Notes: a model not told the origin generated them from the letters alone. Counted from the stretch's first letter, positions 23,461 to 34,050 are shown. The stretch is DNA of 64,000 bases from Cristatella mucedo (GCA_009760855.2 WPIO01000042.1:2214001-2278000), one strand, 5' to 3'. Numbers and translations: made by a program.

Positions 23461-24393
23461 TGGCCCCTTTTAACCCCATCGCCCTCTTTCACTTTTTCTC
23501 TTCTAGAGGCAAAATATTCTTTGGTTGCTTGTATGTGCTGAAATTGTGCACGTTATAACCAACCTATGACTTGCTTTCGTTTCAGCTTTAGTGAAGTGCC
23601 CAGAAAGATATATAGTTCTCTTGATGTGCTATATGTGTGTTTTATTATTCTTGCCATCATTACTATTATTATTGTGAGGTACGTTAATTTCAGCCATAGC
23701 TTATATCCTCCTGCTGCTGCTGCTGCCACCACTTGGGCAGGAGACGATTGGCTTGCTATGAAAGCAGATCGTGAGTGAGGCTCGAACAGTGAGACCCGCA
23801 GTGTTGGCAGCTTGGCCGAGTGGCTCGTGCAGAATTTTCGAGCAGTTTATGCACGTCATGCCCGGTTTCGTTTAATCGCCGAGTCAGAGCCGGCTGGAAA
23901 CATAACAGGAAAACTAGTCAGGGAAGTATATAAAAGTTGTAAAGACTTCTCACCATTGCTGAAAAAAGTCGTTAGCTGGTTGACCGACAGAGTGGAAGTA
24001 AGTTAAGAAACTGTGATTCTGCATACCAGAGACACGTGGACGGACGAGGAAGGAAATAAAGAGAGCAGATCTTTATCTTTGCTACTGGCACGACTTAAAA
24101 AAAAAGTAGTAGTCAGCATACGTAAGCTTCCGTGGGCAGACATGCAACTGGAGGTAAAGAACGCTTGTTGCTGGGTCCGCTCACCCCTGTGGTTTGTGAT
24201 GAGTGCCACAATACCAAAACCACCGGTAGTCGTAGGTCTGCCACCTGCTGCTGGCTGGGATGCCGATCGTCTAGGCGTTTCCCGTGTGACAGGTCAGCGC
24301 TGCAGCACTGAGCACCTTGGTCACGTTGTGCTGAGAGCTGTTTCTGCGCAGACTTTCGCTGCCGGGTCCTAGCCTCTCTTAGCCGCATTGCAG
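23461..24393. other. Mixed non-coding, LINE-A tail remnant at 23570-23660
   Basis: A decayed LINE-A terminus (gctttagtgaagtgcccaga) is followed by a (att)n-like stretch. Frames at 23812-24006 and 24013-24372 lack domains. A well-formed acceptor at 24391-24393 ends the stretch. Confidence 0.4.
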
Positions 24394-24515
24394 GCAGTCG
24401 AAGAGGCCCACTCACGTTCGTCGGCGCTACGCAGCCGCTCGACAGTGCCGGAAGCATTGGCGGCAGCAGCAGAGCGCCTGTGCCACCCGCAGTGGCCACC
24501 TTCCGTTCACCGATG
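24394..24515 (+). CDS. Candidate internal exon, low complexity
   Basis: Acceptor (cttagccgcattgcag) and donor (ccgatg|gttagt) bound 122 bases. In the frame set by phase 1 entry it is stop-free and reads [20 protein letters not shown] and further Gly/Ser/Pro-rich sequence, leaving in phase 0. It therefore fits the exit phase of the 22358 exon. Caution: the donor coincides with the edge of the LINE-A copy that follows. Confidence 0.4.
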
Positions 24516-26596
24516 GTTAGTTTTATTGACATTTAGTTTTAGAAAATTTGCAGCCATCCATGTGGGGATGTCATCAATACATGCAGCAAGTGAGTTGAGA
24601 GAATTTGAGGTGCTCGAAGGCTGGGAGGGATCAAAGCAAAGATACAACTGAGTGTCATCCGCATAGAAGTGAAAGCCTAGATTGTGCTTGGCAATCGCAT
24701 CAGCAAGAGGTAGAGTATAAGCCGTGAAAAGAACCGGACCTAGCACGGAGCCCTGAGGTACCCCATATTTCAGAGGTACCTCAGATGATCTTTGTCCATT
24801 CACGTCAATACTCTGGAGTCTCCCACTGAGATAGGACCTGAACCACTGCAGAGCAGTGCCAGTGATGCCCAGGCGAGATGAGAGGCGCTCTAAAAGAACT
24901 TTGTGATCGATGGTATCAAAAGCTGCCGAAAGATCGAGCAAAACAAGCAGAGACACACTCTACCCATGTCTGCATTCCTAAGTAGGTCGTTGTATACCCT
25001 AAGCACTGCTGACTCTGTAGAGTGATTAGCTCTAAATGTTATGTAATGTATCTCCGTCAGTAACTCTACAAAGTCAAAAAGACCATGTGGGTGTTACGCA
25101 GGAGAGTTTTGCATAGCGCACTCACAGCCTAAGCGGCTTTCGGTACGCATTCTAAAGCCAGGCTGGAACTTAATAGCAAGGTGTGAGGTTTTGATATATG
25201 AGTTCAGCTGGTCCGCCACCACCCGTTCCAGTGTCCTTGATAGGAATGGTAGAATTGAGACTGGACGGTAGTTGCTCAAGTTCTCTTGGTCTAGTGTTGA
25301 TTTCTTGAGAAGTGGCCTGACTACAGCTTTTTTGAATGGTGCTGGGACATGACCTGAGGCTAATGACATATTAATGATGTTAGTTATGCATGGCAGCAGC
25401 ACATCAATGCAACGTAGGAGCAGGACAGTGGGAATAGGGTCCAGAGGACTTGTTGTCTTCTTTGATTGAGATACGAGCTTCAGGACTAGATCACTAGTGA
25501 CCTGCTTAAATGTAGACATTGAGGTGCAGCCAGGAATCGGGGTACAGCATTCTAGTGGAGATGTTGTCATCGCAGGGGTGGATTCTCTATCTTCTGCACA
25601 AAGAATCGAGAGAAGCATCGGCTAGATCATCGCAAGGATCATCAGGTAAGGAGCTAATCTGGGAGCGGTTGAGGAGATGGTTGATCGTCGACATCAGCAT
25701 TTTTGGATTGTGCATCTGTGATTCAACAATGTTTCTATAGAAGCTAGATTTGGCCTTCGTTAGGATCGATTGGTACGACCTACAGTAGTCTTCATATGCC
25801 TGTCGATGGACAGTCAGTCCAGATCTTTTGTAGGCTTTTTCAAGCTTTTGCTTAGTAGACTTGGCGAGTTTAATGTCTGTGGTAAACCATAGCCCGTCTG
25901 GACGAGGGCGCACAGTGTGCTTTGTCAGAGTGCAAACTCGTCGAGCATGTCAGCTAGTGTCGTGTTGTAGCTATCTACCAATGATGACAGATCGGAGGGA
26001 GGACTGGGCAGCAGAGGTGAAGCTGATGTTCTCGCACGGAGAGCATCGATGTCAAGGGTCTTGAGGTTTCGCGATTCACAGGTTTTTTTAGAGGAGGAGG
26101 TGGACACACACTGTAGATTGATTGAGATCTGCATGTCGTCCTATAAGCCGGATTTGGTAATAATTGGTGATGACAAAGTGCAGTTGTATGAGAAAATCTG
26201 GTTGAGTGTGTGACCCTCGATGTTAGTTGGGCCATGCACATGAGCCACAAGAGACAGTGAGTCAGTCAATGCACGAAACTCGGTGCTGAAAGCGTCAGAT
26301 ATGTTATCAAAGTGAACGTTGAAATCACCCTAACGAGGAAGGATCGATTTCTTGCACACAGAATCGAAATGAGATCGGAGAAATCTGAGATAAAGGAGGA
26401 TTTGGTACCTGGTGGGTGATAAGGCTACTGCCACTATTGGTAGCTTGTTTTCGGGTGAGACAAAGACAATTGATTCAAAAGACTGCTTCTAGGGTACTGC
26501 AAATGGCTTGAAGTTGAATTTCAAGTGTACGATAACAGCAACTCCTCCTCCAGTTTTGATTGATCTAGGGGTGTGAAAGAACGAGAAACCAGATGG
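24510..26596 (-). mobile_element. LINE-A copy with endonuclease and reverse transcriptase
   Basis: Longest LINE-A copy. Reading the minus strand from 26596: remnants of an apurinic-type endonuclease (TGGGVAVIVHLKFNFKPF; GDFNVHFDN, the conserved GDFN; HVHGPTNIEGHTLNQI), a linker (frame 25913-25587), the RT N-terminus (25618-25094: KKTTSPLDPIPTVLL, NYRPVSILPFLSRTLERVV), then 24956-24507 with [25 protein letters not shown] and [10 protein letters not shown], both RT catalytic Asp sites intact. It is broken by stops in the endonuclease (for example within VP*KQ and PR*GDF), by a LINE-B insertion, and ends soon after YADD, so the 3' end is missing. Confidence 0.93.
25037..25150 (-). mobile_element. 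LINE-B tail nested in LINE-A
   Basis: LINE-B terminus (atgtaatgtatctccgtcag ... ggctttcggtacgcat) flanked by tctaaa on both sides (25031-25036 and 25151-25156), a target-site duplication. It interrupts the RT N-terminal frame of the host LINE-A. Confidence 0.88.
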
Positions 26597-26598
26597 GG

Positions 26599-26783
26599 TA
26601 AGTAGATATAAAATGAATGGCATGTAGCCTAGGGCTTGATCTAATGACGTCATGAATTAAACAAATCATCCTCCGATAAACAATCTTGCTTCAGCTCGAT
26701 CGTTTCTCGTCGTCCAATTTGTTTAATGGCTGCCGTCATTCTCGAGACTCTATTCTCCATACCCTTCATTTTATATCTACTTA
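26599..26783. repeat. Long imperfect palindrome at left edge of element
   Basis: taagtagatataaaatgaa (26599-26617) is exactly the reverse complement of 26765-26783. Further inwards, attaaacaaat (from about 26656) pairs with atttgtttaat (from about 26717), so arms of about 85-90 bp can form a hairpin. It could be a terminal hairpin of the element or an independent small foldback transposon. Confidence 0.85.
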
Positions 26784-26898
26784 TAGTCATGGTTAGGTTG
26801 ATGTGACAATATAAGAGTAAAAAATAGCTGCAATTAATTAAATATTTAATTAAATAAATTTTCTATCTTCATATATATCTCAAAGCATTGATTACCTT
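26784..26898. other. AT-rich leader of the element
   Basis: Very AT-rich non-coding DNA between the palindrome and the first ORF, including taattaaatatttaattaa, itself palindromic. Possible promoter or replication-start DNA; no specific site is established. Confidence 0.4.
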
Positions 26899-27201
26899 AT
26901 GCGACGGGAGGGTGAACAATTTAGCGATCTTGCAAAATGTATTAGAGAAGATGTAATAAATCGCACAGGTCTTCTTCCAAAATATCCTTTCTCAATAGAC
27001 AGTTTAGATGCATGGATTGCAATTCTATTATCGCCAACAGCTAATAAACTATATAGTCCTATTTCTAAGAAAACAGTTAAGCCTAACAGTGGATGGTCTG
27101 TTGACAGAGAATCCAAGAGGTTAATGAAAATACAAGAAACAGGCTGGTTTTTAGGAAAATCTTCTGATGGTAAGTTCTTAGATTATTCTATATTGGACTA
27201 G
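26899..27201 (+). CDS. Element ORF of unknown function
   Basis: A 100-residue frame (begins MRREGEQFSDLAKCIRED) with mixed charged and hydrophobic composition and no recognised domain. The same reading can be followed for roughly 50 further codons in another frame (to about 27370), with stops, so the gene is probably frameshifted near 27195. It lies just 5' of the polymerase and might be an N-terminal part of it or a separate early gene. Confidence 0.5.
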   Translation: MRREGEQFSDLAKCIREDVINRTGLLPKYPFSIDSLDAWIAILLSPTANKLYSPISKKTVKPNSGWSVDRESKRLMKIQETGWFLGKSSDGKFLDYSILD

Positions 27202-27468
27202 AAAAGAATGTAATTGATTTTGATTTAATATGTAATAGGATTGAAGCAGAACTGTAATTAGTTATTAAAGAATTACTTAAAAACAGGAGTGACTTAAAAA
27301 TGACCCTTGATATTTAGCCTATTTTAGCTTCAGAAAGTGTAATTACCAACCATTTGCAGAAGTTAGTAATTCAAAAATAAATATAGAGTTCCATATATTG
27401 ATAGAATAATTATAATGTAATTTGCATCTTTAAAAAAAAGTAGAGTAATGATTAGAAAGAGGTTCTAA

Positions 27469-30141
27469 TTGGACTATGGTTGCATTAATGCTATTTATGC
27501 AAAGTTTTCTTATTTTCAACATAAATTCAATGGTAGTTATTTACCAATGCCAGAAGGATTAGAAAAGAAGAGATCAACATTTAATATAAAGAATGAATCG
27601 GATAATCTTTGTGCTTTATGGTGCGTGTTAAGGTTTCTTCATTGGAGAGATAATCATCCATAATCTACTGCTGATTTAAAAGAAATGTTACGTGAGAAAT
27701 ATTCACATCATCTAAAGAGGATAGAGGAGGTGTTCAACGTTAAGGAAAATTATCCTTCAAACGTATTCAATGTTGTTAACATTCCTCATTTAGCAGAATT
27801 ATTTAACATAACTATTAATGTTTACGAATATGATAATAAAATTCAAACTCCGCTTATAGTAGTTGATGAAGAGAAGAAGCAGTTGGATCTTCTTTTGTAT
27901 AGCACACCAAATAAAAACAACTTTCATTGTGTAATTATTAAGAACTTCAATGGTTTATGCAGAAGTAGCAAAGGATACGGAACACAGCTTACTTGTAAAC
28001 GATGTTTGTGTAGATTTTACTCTAAAGATAAACTAGAATCGCATGTTGATGCTTGCAAACGTGGAAGTGATGGTAAATCTAGAATAAGAAGGCCAAGCAC
28101 AGATAGTAAAAAAGGAGATAAATGTTATTTTAGAGATCATGCTAAAACGTTATGGTGTCCTTATGTTGCTTATGCCAACTTTGAATGTTTACTTACAAGC
28201 ATTAGAAAAACGATAAAGAAGATCCTACTACCCCACTAGGTACTTTTCAAAAGCATATTCCTTATTCATCTGCTTATACTATTATTGATTATGAAGGAAA
28301 ACAAAGAACATTTAAATTATTCGATATTTCAAATAATTTTAAAGATCTATTAAAAAGTTTGTTAGAAGAAGTTGAAATAATAAAAAATGAAATGAAACCT
28401 ATTCTTGATAAATTCAATAAATTTGATTATAATTATAGTAATTTTAAGGAAGAAGACAAAGAAGATTTTGAGAATGCAACTGTTTTTCATATTTGCGATT
28501 TAGATTTAAATGGAAATAGAGTTTTGGAGCATTTTAACTTCTTTGAAAGTGCAATAAGAGGAGGAATAACACAAGCAGCATGTAGATATATTAAAGCAAA
28601 CAATGAGATGGCTTCTAATTATGAAAATACTTAAGAAAAGAGTTGGTTACTTTATGTCGATGCAAATTAATTATATGCTACAGCAATGACACAACCACTT
28701 TCAATTTCTAACTTCAAGTTTTTAGATAGTAAACAAATAAAAAAGTTTACAACTAAAAAGATATTATCATTAAAAGAAGATGCTGGAACTGGTTATGCTT
28801 TTGAAGTAGATATGCACTGTCCAGATGAATTACATGATATTTATTCTGATTATCCTATTCTACTAATTAGAAGAAAAGTAGATGCTGAAGAATATTCTGA
28901 TTATCAAAAGAAAACATTACTAAAAGACAATAAGAAAAAAAATAGATAATTGTGAAAGTAAAGTAGAAAAACTGATTGTTGATTTAGAACCAAAAGTTAA
29001 ATATCTATATAGAGATATCCATTATAGAAATCTACAACTTGCAATTGAAAGAGGATATGTATTAACGAAGATACATAGAGTAATGAGTTTTAAACAAAAT
29101 AGATGTTTGATTGGATATATAGGTATTAACATTTAAAGAAGAAAAGTAGCAAAGGATGAGTTTGAAAAAGAATATTATAAACTTAAAAATAATGTATTCT
29201 TTGGAAAGACAATGGAAAATGTTAGAGAACGAGCAAACATTGAACTGTTTGATTTAAAATATGATAAGGATGTTCTAGTTTTAGATAAAAGAGTAATGAG
29301 TGCAAGGTTTAAAGACAGAAGATTGTTTAATCGAGATTTAGTTGGAATTGAAACAACAAAAGCAGAGATCTGTCTTGATAAACCAATTTATTTAGGTTTT
29401 ACAATTCTAGATATTTCAAAACTAATAATGGAAGATTTCTGTTACAATGCAATAAAAAATTAATATAATGATAAAGTTACACTAGCATATACTGACACTG
29501 ATTCTTTGGTAATGCAAATAAATACTGATAATGTTTATAGAGATTTTGAAAATTATTTAGATTATCTAGATGTATCTGGTTATCCAATGAATCAAGATAT
29601 ATGGAAATTAAAAGGAGCTGAAAAGATTATACCTGCTAATAAGGGAAGTCTAGGAAAACTCAAAGATGAAATATGTGAAAAATATTTAATAGATCCAAAA
29701 ACAAAAGATTTCATTAAAGACGAGAAAGGTGTTATGATTGAAAAATCATTTGTACTTGATGAGGGTGTTTTCTTAAGACCAAAACTCTATTCAATGCAGA
29801 TAGCTATCAAGAAAGATAAAGGAATAGAAGTTAAATTTGCAGTTAAAAAGGCAAAAGGAACAAAGAAAGATGTAGTAAAAAAATGTTTGACATATTCTGA
29901 TTATTTTGGTTGTCTTAAAACTGGATATGATGTTTGTTGCAATCAATCAAGATTTCAATCTAGAAACCATCAAATTTGTACTATACCACAATCTAGAAAA
30001 GCACTATCAGCATTTGACTCAAAACGATACTGGTTGGATTGTGGAATTAATAGTTACTCTTACGGTCACTATAGAATAAAAGAGAGTGGTGCTCATTGTG
30101 AAAAATGTAATATTAGTATAGATGCCAAAAAGGAAGAGTGA
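27469..30141 (+). pseudogene. Protein-primed family B DNA polymerase, broken
   Basis: Copies the element's DNA from a protein primer in known relatives (Polinton, adintovirus and bidnavirus polymerases). Landmarks in order: the N-terminal block NESDNLCALWCVLRFLH (about 27592-27645); a C2H2-like finger TCKRCLCRFYSKDKLESH (about 27990-28045); exonuclease I region YANFE (28171-28185) with Asn where family members have the catalytic Asp; the block RGGITQ...KANN just before the palm (about 28557-28605); motif A YVDAN (catalytic Asp intact); motif B NVFFGKTMEN (about 29190-29220); motif C YTDTDSL (29488-29508); and a conserved-looking tail RKALSAFDSKRYWLD. Breaks: in-frame TAA at 27661, 28632, 28668 (directly after DAN of motif A), 29134 and 29461; frameshifts near 28206 and in the A-run at 28935-28942. 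Exonuclease II and III were not found, and the space for them is too short, implying a deletion near 28520-28550. Not functional as read. Confidence 0.92.
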
Positions 30142-30274
30142 AAATACAAAACCAATGCCAGTAAAGAAAGTTTGATTTGCAGATAAAGAGAAAATGGAAA
30201 TAGATAAAAAACGTGTTGATTTACAAGAGGAAATAGAACTATACGATTTAATGGAGAAATTAAATATATATTAA
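30122..30274 (+). pseudogene. Small basic/acidic ORF overlapping polymerase end
   Basis: Begins with ATG 30122, inside the last codons of the polymerase in another frame. The 50-codon frame starts with a Lys/Arg-rich stretch (MPKRKSENTKPMPVKKV), has one in-frame TGA at 30173-30175, then a charged helical tail (KRVDLQEEIELYDLMEKL). The basic start resembles a nuclear localisation signal. Function unknown. Confidence 0.5.
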
Positions 30275-30298
30275 CAAAATTATTGTTACTATTATAGG

Positions 30299-30583
30299 AT
30301 GGATCCCAAAGAAGATTTCCAAGTTACAGATGATGAATCAGTAGATATTACCAGTTCCGATAGTGAATCTGAATATTCAGAAGACTCAGTCGATGATCCT
30401 GACTACGATCCAGAAATGGAAGCTGAACTAGAATCTGAATCTTATGACTCTGAAGGGTCTTCTGTTGTTAGTACTAAATCTGAATCAGAAGATGAAGGTG
30501 ATATAAGCCTTGAAGAACTTCTATTTGGTCATAGTGAAACTGAGCAATACAATGAATACGTTAGATCATTAGTTAGTAAATAA
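30299..30583 (+). CDS. Acidic Ser/Glu/Asp-rich protein of the element
   Basis: Intact 94-residue frame, ATG two bases after an attatagg box. The first 70 residues are dominated by Ser, Asp, Glu and Tyr (for example TSSDSESEYSEDSVDDPD), strongly acidic and predicted disordered; the end (EELLFGHSETEQYNEYVRSL) may form a helix. Many viruses encode small acidic proteins, but no homology is claimed. Confidence 0.62.
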   Translation: MDPKEDFQVTDDESVDITSSDSESEYSEDSVDDPDYDPEMEAELESESYDSEGSSVVSTKSESEDEGDISLEELLFGHSETEQYNEYVRSLVSK

Positions 30584-30623
30584 TTTTAAATGAATAAAAT
30601 TATTTTTTATATATAGAAAATAG

Positions 30624-30895
30624 ATGTCTCAAGAATTCTTTGTTGTGAAAAATCTGGAAAAATGGCAATGACAATCTGTCTTCAAAAGCTTAAAGGAGAA
30701 GATCAACGAATAGTTAAGCATTCACTTGATAAACTTATTCCAGATAGTGTTAGTTCATATATTAGTATTCTTATAGACATATGTGATACATGTGATAAAC
30801 TAATGGAAAGTCGTAGTAAGATAAATGAGATGCTTTTAGAAGCATCTCATTTATCTAAGCAAACCAAAAGTCAAAAACTCCAAAAACAAAATTAG
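30624..30895 (+). pseudogene. Small helical ORF of the element
   Basis: ATG 30624 lies 8 bases after a tatatatag box (30608-30616). The first 13 codons run in one frame to the A5 run at 30658-30662, after which the remaining 77-codon frame (from 30662, KLKGEDQRIVKHSLDKLIPD and on) continues in another, so the gene appears frameshifted by one base. The bulk is alpha-helical and Leu/Lys/Ser-rich with a Lys/Gln-rich end. No domain recognised. Confidence 0.55.
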
Positions 30896-30953
30896 TAATC
30901 TTAGTGTATTGTTTGAATCTGTGTGCATGTAATTTTTTATTATTATATAGGAA

Positions 30954-31438
30954 ATGGCCGCATCTTCAGCAATTACTGACCCAAGTCTAGCAACGAGTGC
31001 TACTTCACTAAAAGCATACGTTGATTATCTTGTTAGGTCAAGAATGACATCTTATGGTGCACAACAACTTGATTTGGATATTTCAGTAATGACTGATACA
31101 TCTGTTAAGAAATTCTATCTTGATGAATGTGATATCGAAGCTCTGCAGGACAATCAGATGCCATAACATGTCTTGAATCAACAGTCAGATCTAAAGTCGA
31201 TGCTCTTCTTGATACGCCAGGAGAAGTTGCTAGCTATACAACTTGGATTGCATAACAATATCCAACTTTCTCAACAGTTGTATCAGGAATATCAGGAATT
31301 AAACCTGACATCTCTGGAATTGTTAAAGATGAATGTTATGCAGTTCTACCTGATATCTCTACTGGTATGAGTGCAAAACAAAAAGCTGCAGCAGAAGCAC
31401 TAGCGGCACAAGAACAAACAGATCCAAGCGTTGTTTAA
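30954..31438 (+). pseudogene. Ala/Ser/Thr-rich ORF of the element, frameshifted
   Basis: ATG 30954 follows tattatatag (30941-30950) by 3 bases. The first frame (70 codons, SLKAYVDYLVRSRMTSYGAQ, LDECDIEALQD) ends at 31166; the same protein evidently continues in the +1-shifted frame to the TAA at 31436-31438, with one internal TAA near 31250, through SGISGIKPDISGI and the tail QKAAAEALAAQEQTD. Estimated length about 160 residues. It could be a virion or nucleoprotein component, but that is a guess. Confidence 0.5.
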
Positions 31439-31474
31439 TTAATTTAAATAAAAAATAAAAACAATATATAGAAA

Positions 31475-31717
31475 ATTAGTATTGAGACAAACAGTAAAGA
31501 CTGTCTTAATGAAGTACAAGGTCAACAGTATTCAAACTTTAAAATCTGTTCTTATCCAATGGGTGGAATCGAAGAAATTAGATCAACTTTGTTAGATGCT
31601 GTAAAACTAGTATTAGAATATAAAGCACTTAGAATTAATCACTCTGAACCAGAAATGGCAAATATATTCACTAAAGTTGAGATGGTTCTGTCTTTGAAGA
31701 GTTCCTTAAAGACTTAA
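31475..31717 (+). pseudogene. Small ORF of the element without start codon
   Basis: Open for 80 codons to TAA 31715, right after an atatatag box (31464-31471), but no ATG stands at the expected place (att at 31475 and 31481). Reads YPMGGIEEIRSTLLDAVKLV and LEYKALRINHSEPEMA. Its spacing from the box matches neighbouring genes, suggesting a lost start codon. Function unknown. Confidence 0.45.
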
Positions 31718-31736
31718 AAATAAAAAAATAAATAGT

Positions 31737-31863
31737 ATGAAGTCTGAAGCTTACTCTAAAAAAAATTGAACTAACTAAACAAATAAAGAAAGAGATAGAT
31801 GCAGGAAAGAGTTGTGATCTACCAGAAGAATTGGTTAAAGAGACTATGGATTGGAAGATTTAA
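31737..31863 (+). pseudogene. Tiny Lys-rich ORF of the element
   Basis: ATG 31737 opens a frame that breaks in the A8 run at 31758-31765; beyond it the neighbouring frame reads about 34 Lys/Glu-rich codons (IKKEIDAGKSCDLPEELVKE) to TAA 31861. About 41 residues if the run lost one base. It is the last plus-strand gene before the minus-strand fibre genes. Confidence 0.4.
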
Positions 31864-32006
31864 GTTGGTACTTTCATCGGAATATAAATTGGATAAGAAT
31901 AGTCAAATGATCTAGTTGGAGAATAGAAAACGTTTGTTAAAAATTTAACTTCAAGGCTATCAAAATGAGATAGGATCAGTGTCTTTCCAGCATCTTATTT
32001 ATTTAT
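31864..32006. other. Convergence region of the element
   Basis: Plus-strand ORFs end at 31863 and minus-strand genes end at about 32007. The gap holds a (tttat)n tract (about 31996-32025), a likely shared 3' processing region. Confidence 0.45.
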
Positions 32007-33063
32007 TTATTTATTTATTATTTGTTTATCTTGCATTTCTTGTACAAACCCATAGTAAGCCCCATCAGCGAAATTTACTACTGGATATGAAAACTCTAAT
32101 TAGATATTTAATCTTCCATCAGCAAGCCTTATATAGTTAATATAAAAGTTATCATTAAAAACTAAATTACCATCTTTAATTATAGCACTTCCAAAAATGA
32201 TTTTCATTATATCAATAACATGTCTGCTAGTATATATTTGTATTACTGATGAAATTAATAGTTCTCAATCTCATTTATTGTTGTTATATAAAGTAATACT
32301 TTTGAGTAATGAAGTAAATATGCACCTCTATGTATCAGTGAATCAGAAAGCATTTGACTTTCTGTAAAGATTGAAGATACACCATCAGACTTTTTAACTA
32401 TTTTGTATTCAAACATATCATTTATTTGATAAGTTCTATTAATATCGGCTGGGAAACTTTCTATTACATTAAGAGAAATATGTATACTAGAATACATTGA
32501 TTTTTTATGTTTATATCTGATAATTTAGATAGCATTAATTTTCCACTACTAGAAGAAGAAAATGCTTTTAATGGATAACCAATGTTATTTGCACTCTTTA
32601 CAGTTAAATCTCCATAATATTTAATAAAACGGCCATTAGCAATAAGATTAGAATAATAAGGTATATTTCCACATCTTAAATAAAAATGAAGAAATCTATT
32701 AGAAATTAAATCATTCAGTTGATAATTAGCAAAATTTGGTTCATTTCTAATCATTATTAATCTATTAACACTTAAATTTCCGTTTATGTTTCTACTTGGA
32801 CTATATACATCAACTTTTGCGTCAAGATATATTTTTGTTGCAATATCTCTTCCATTGACAGGATCTGATATCCTTACATACTTTTTTGAGTTTGCAGATA
32901 AATTACCATTTATATGTTGATCTGAGTCTTTTCTTAAATAATTATTATCAGCAAATGATTTATTAACAGATTCTAATAAATCAACGGTTTCTCAAACATT
33001 TGTTATTCTGTTTGAATCAAAATTCAAAGTTCCATCCATTTGTAAATCTTTTCTAGAAAGCAT
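32007..33063 (-). pseudogene. Phage tail-fibre-like gene C of the element
   Basis: Minus gene, ATG 33063, with an atatag box upstream (complement at 33077-33083). The N-terminal half contains imperfect fibre repeats (DLQMDGTLNFDSNRITNV; then NGNLSANSKKYVRISDPVNG with RDIATKIYLDAKV), the pattern of bacteriophage tail fibres and other trimeric shafts. The C-terminal half is non-repetitive and could be a tip domain (MFEYKIVKKSDGVSSIFTES). Breaks: TGA in the first repeat near 33002, frameshifts near 32515 and 32255, and a TAA near 32105. About 350 codons in total. A role as attachment fibre is inferred from the repeats only. Confidence 0.62.
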
Positions 33064-33149
33064 GTTTATTGTAATGCTATATAAACAGTAATTAATAAAA
33101 CAGTGTAATATAAATCTCGTGTTATGTTGAAGTTACCTGAACTTACAAG

Positions 33150-34029
33150 TTAATTATTACTATCAAGAACATAGCTACCAAATACTGAATTTCTCGCACT
33201 TCTTTCTGGCAAACTTGAATATAAATAAATTGAAGGTGGTGTAAGTAATTTTTTATCAAGAACTCTTTCATCTGGATAATATCCACCTCTTGGAGTATCA
33301 TAATAATATCCACTTTGTTTATAAGTTGAAAATATAACAAATGATCCTCTTTCAATTATAATATCATCATTGTTTAAAATAAAATTAATTTCACCTGATG
33401 AGTTTCTATACCTAACCATTTTAGGAAATTTATATGTTATTCCATTATCCGTTGTAAGGTATTTTGCGAAAAACTTTACAACAGAAACGTTTCCGTCAGA
33501 TATTCTATTTAGATAAGCAAGGTTTACACCATCATTAGTATTAGCAGGATCATTTTCAATTTCAATAATATTGCTCATCATATCAAGATTTCCATTAACA
33601 GCTCCTCCACGAACATTAGGAAAGTTTGTATCAATATAACTTCTATTTGGAACGTTATAATCATATTCAAGGACACCAACAGTAGCACCACTAGCACTAA
33701 TACTTCCATATACATTTAAATGACCATTAATATCTCCACCAGTAAGTGCTAACTTTGTATCAGCATAATCTTTAGTTACAGCAGCACTAGGATTTATAGG
33801 GTTAGCAAGATCCACTAGCCTATGATTGTTCATATCAATATATCCATCAGAAGTAGTTGATCTAGAAACCTTTGTAACAAAGTTTGTATCTATATACTTT
33901 CTGTTTACAGCATCTCCAACATCTACAGGATCTCATAAATTTTTTATAAGATTTCCATTCATACTTAGATTACCACTAAGTATATCACCAGTCTTTCTAA
34001 TATAATTCTTTGCACTAACACATTTTCCT
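33150..34029 (-). pseudogene. Phage tail-fibre-like gene B of the element
   Basis: The 227-codon frame 33833-33150 plus an upstream in-frame part to about 34029, separated by a TGA near 33933. It holds at least four repeats of the form 'G.L.MN...I.NL.DP....DAV.K.Y.D': KTGDILSGNLSM; GDAVNRKYIDTNFV; NHRLVDLANPINPSAAVTKD; GGDINGHLNVYGS; NDGVNLAYLNR. A non-repetitive C-terminal 110 residues (YRNSSGEINFILNNDDIIIE...) follows and ends with TAA 33150. No clear start codon was fixed; an atatag box lies upstream near 34035-34040. Shaft plus distal domain is the usual fibre plan. Confidence 0.65.
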
Positions 34030-34050
34030 TTTTTCTATATCCTAACATTT

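Noticed and set aside
24013-24372. 119-codon frame upstream of the 24394 exon
   Set aside because: No domain, no start context, and it crosses the intron-like polypyrimidine region before the acceptor.
27469-30141. Ciliate-type genetic code (TAA/TAG = Gln) as the explanation of polymerase stops
   Set aside because: TAA and TAG also end frames in the same element, TGA occurs internally too, and frameshifts and a deletion accompany the stops; decay is simpler. Kept as a testable finding only.
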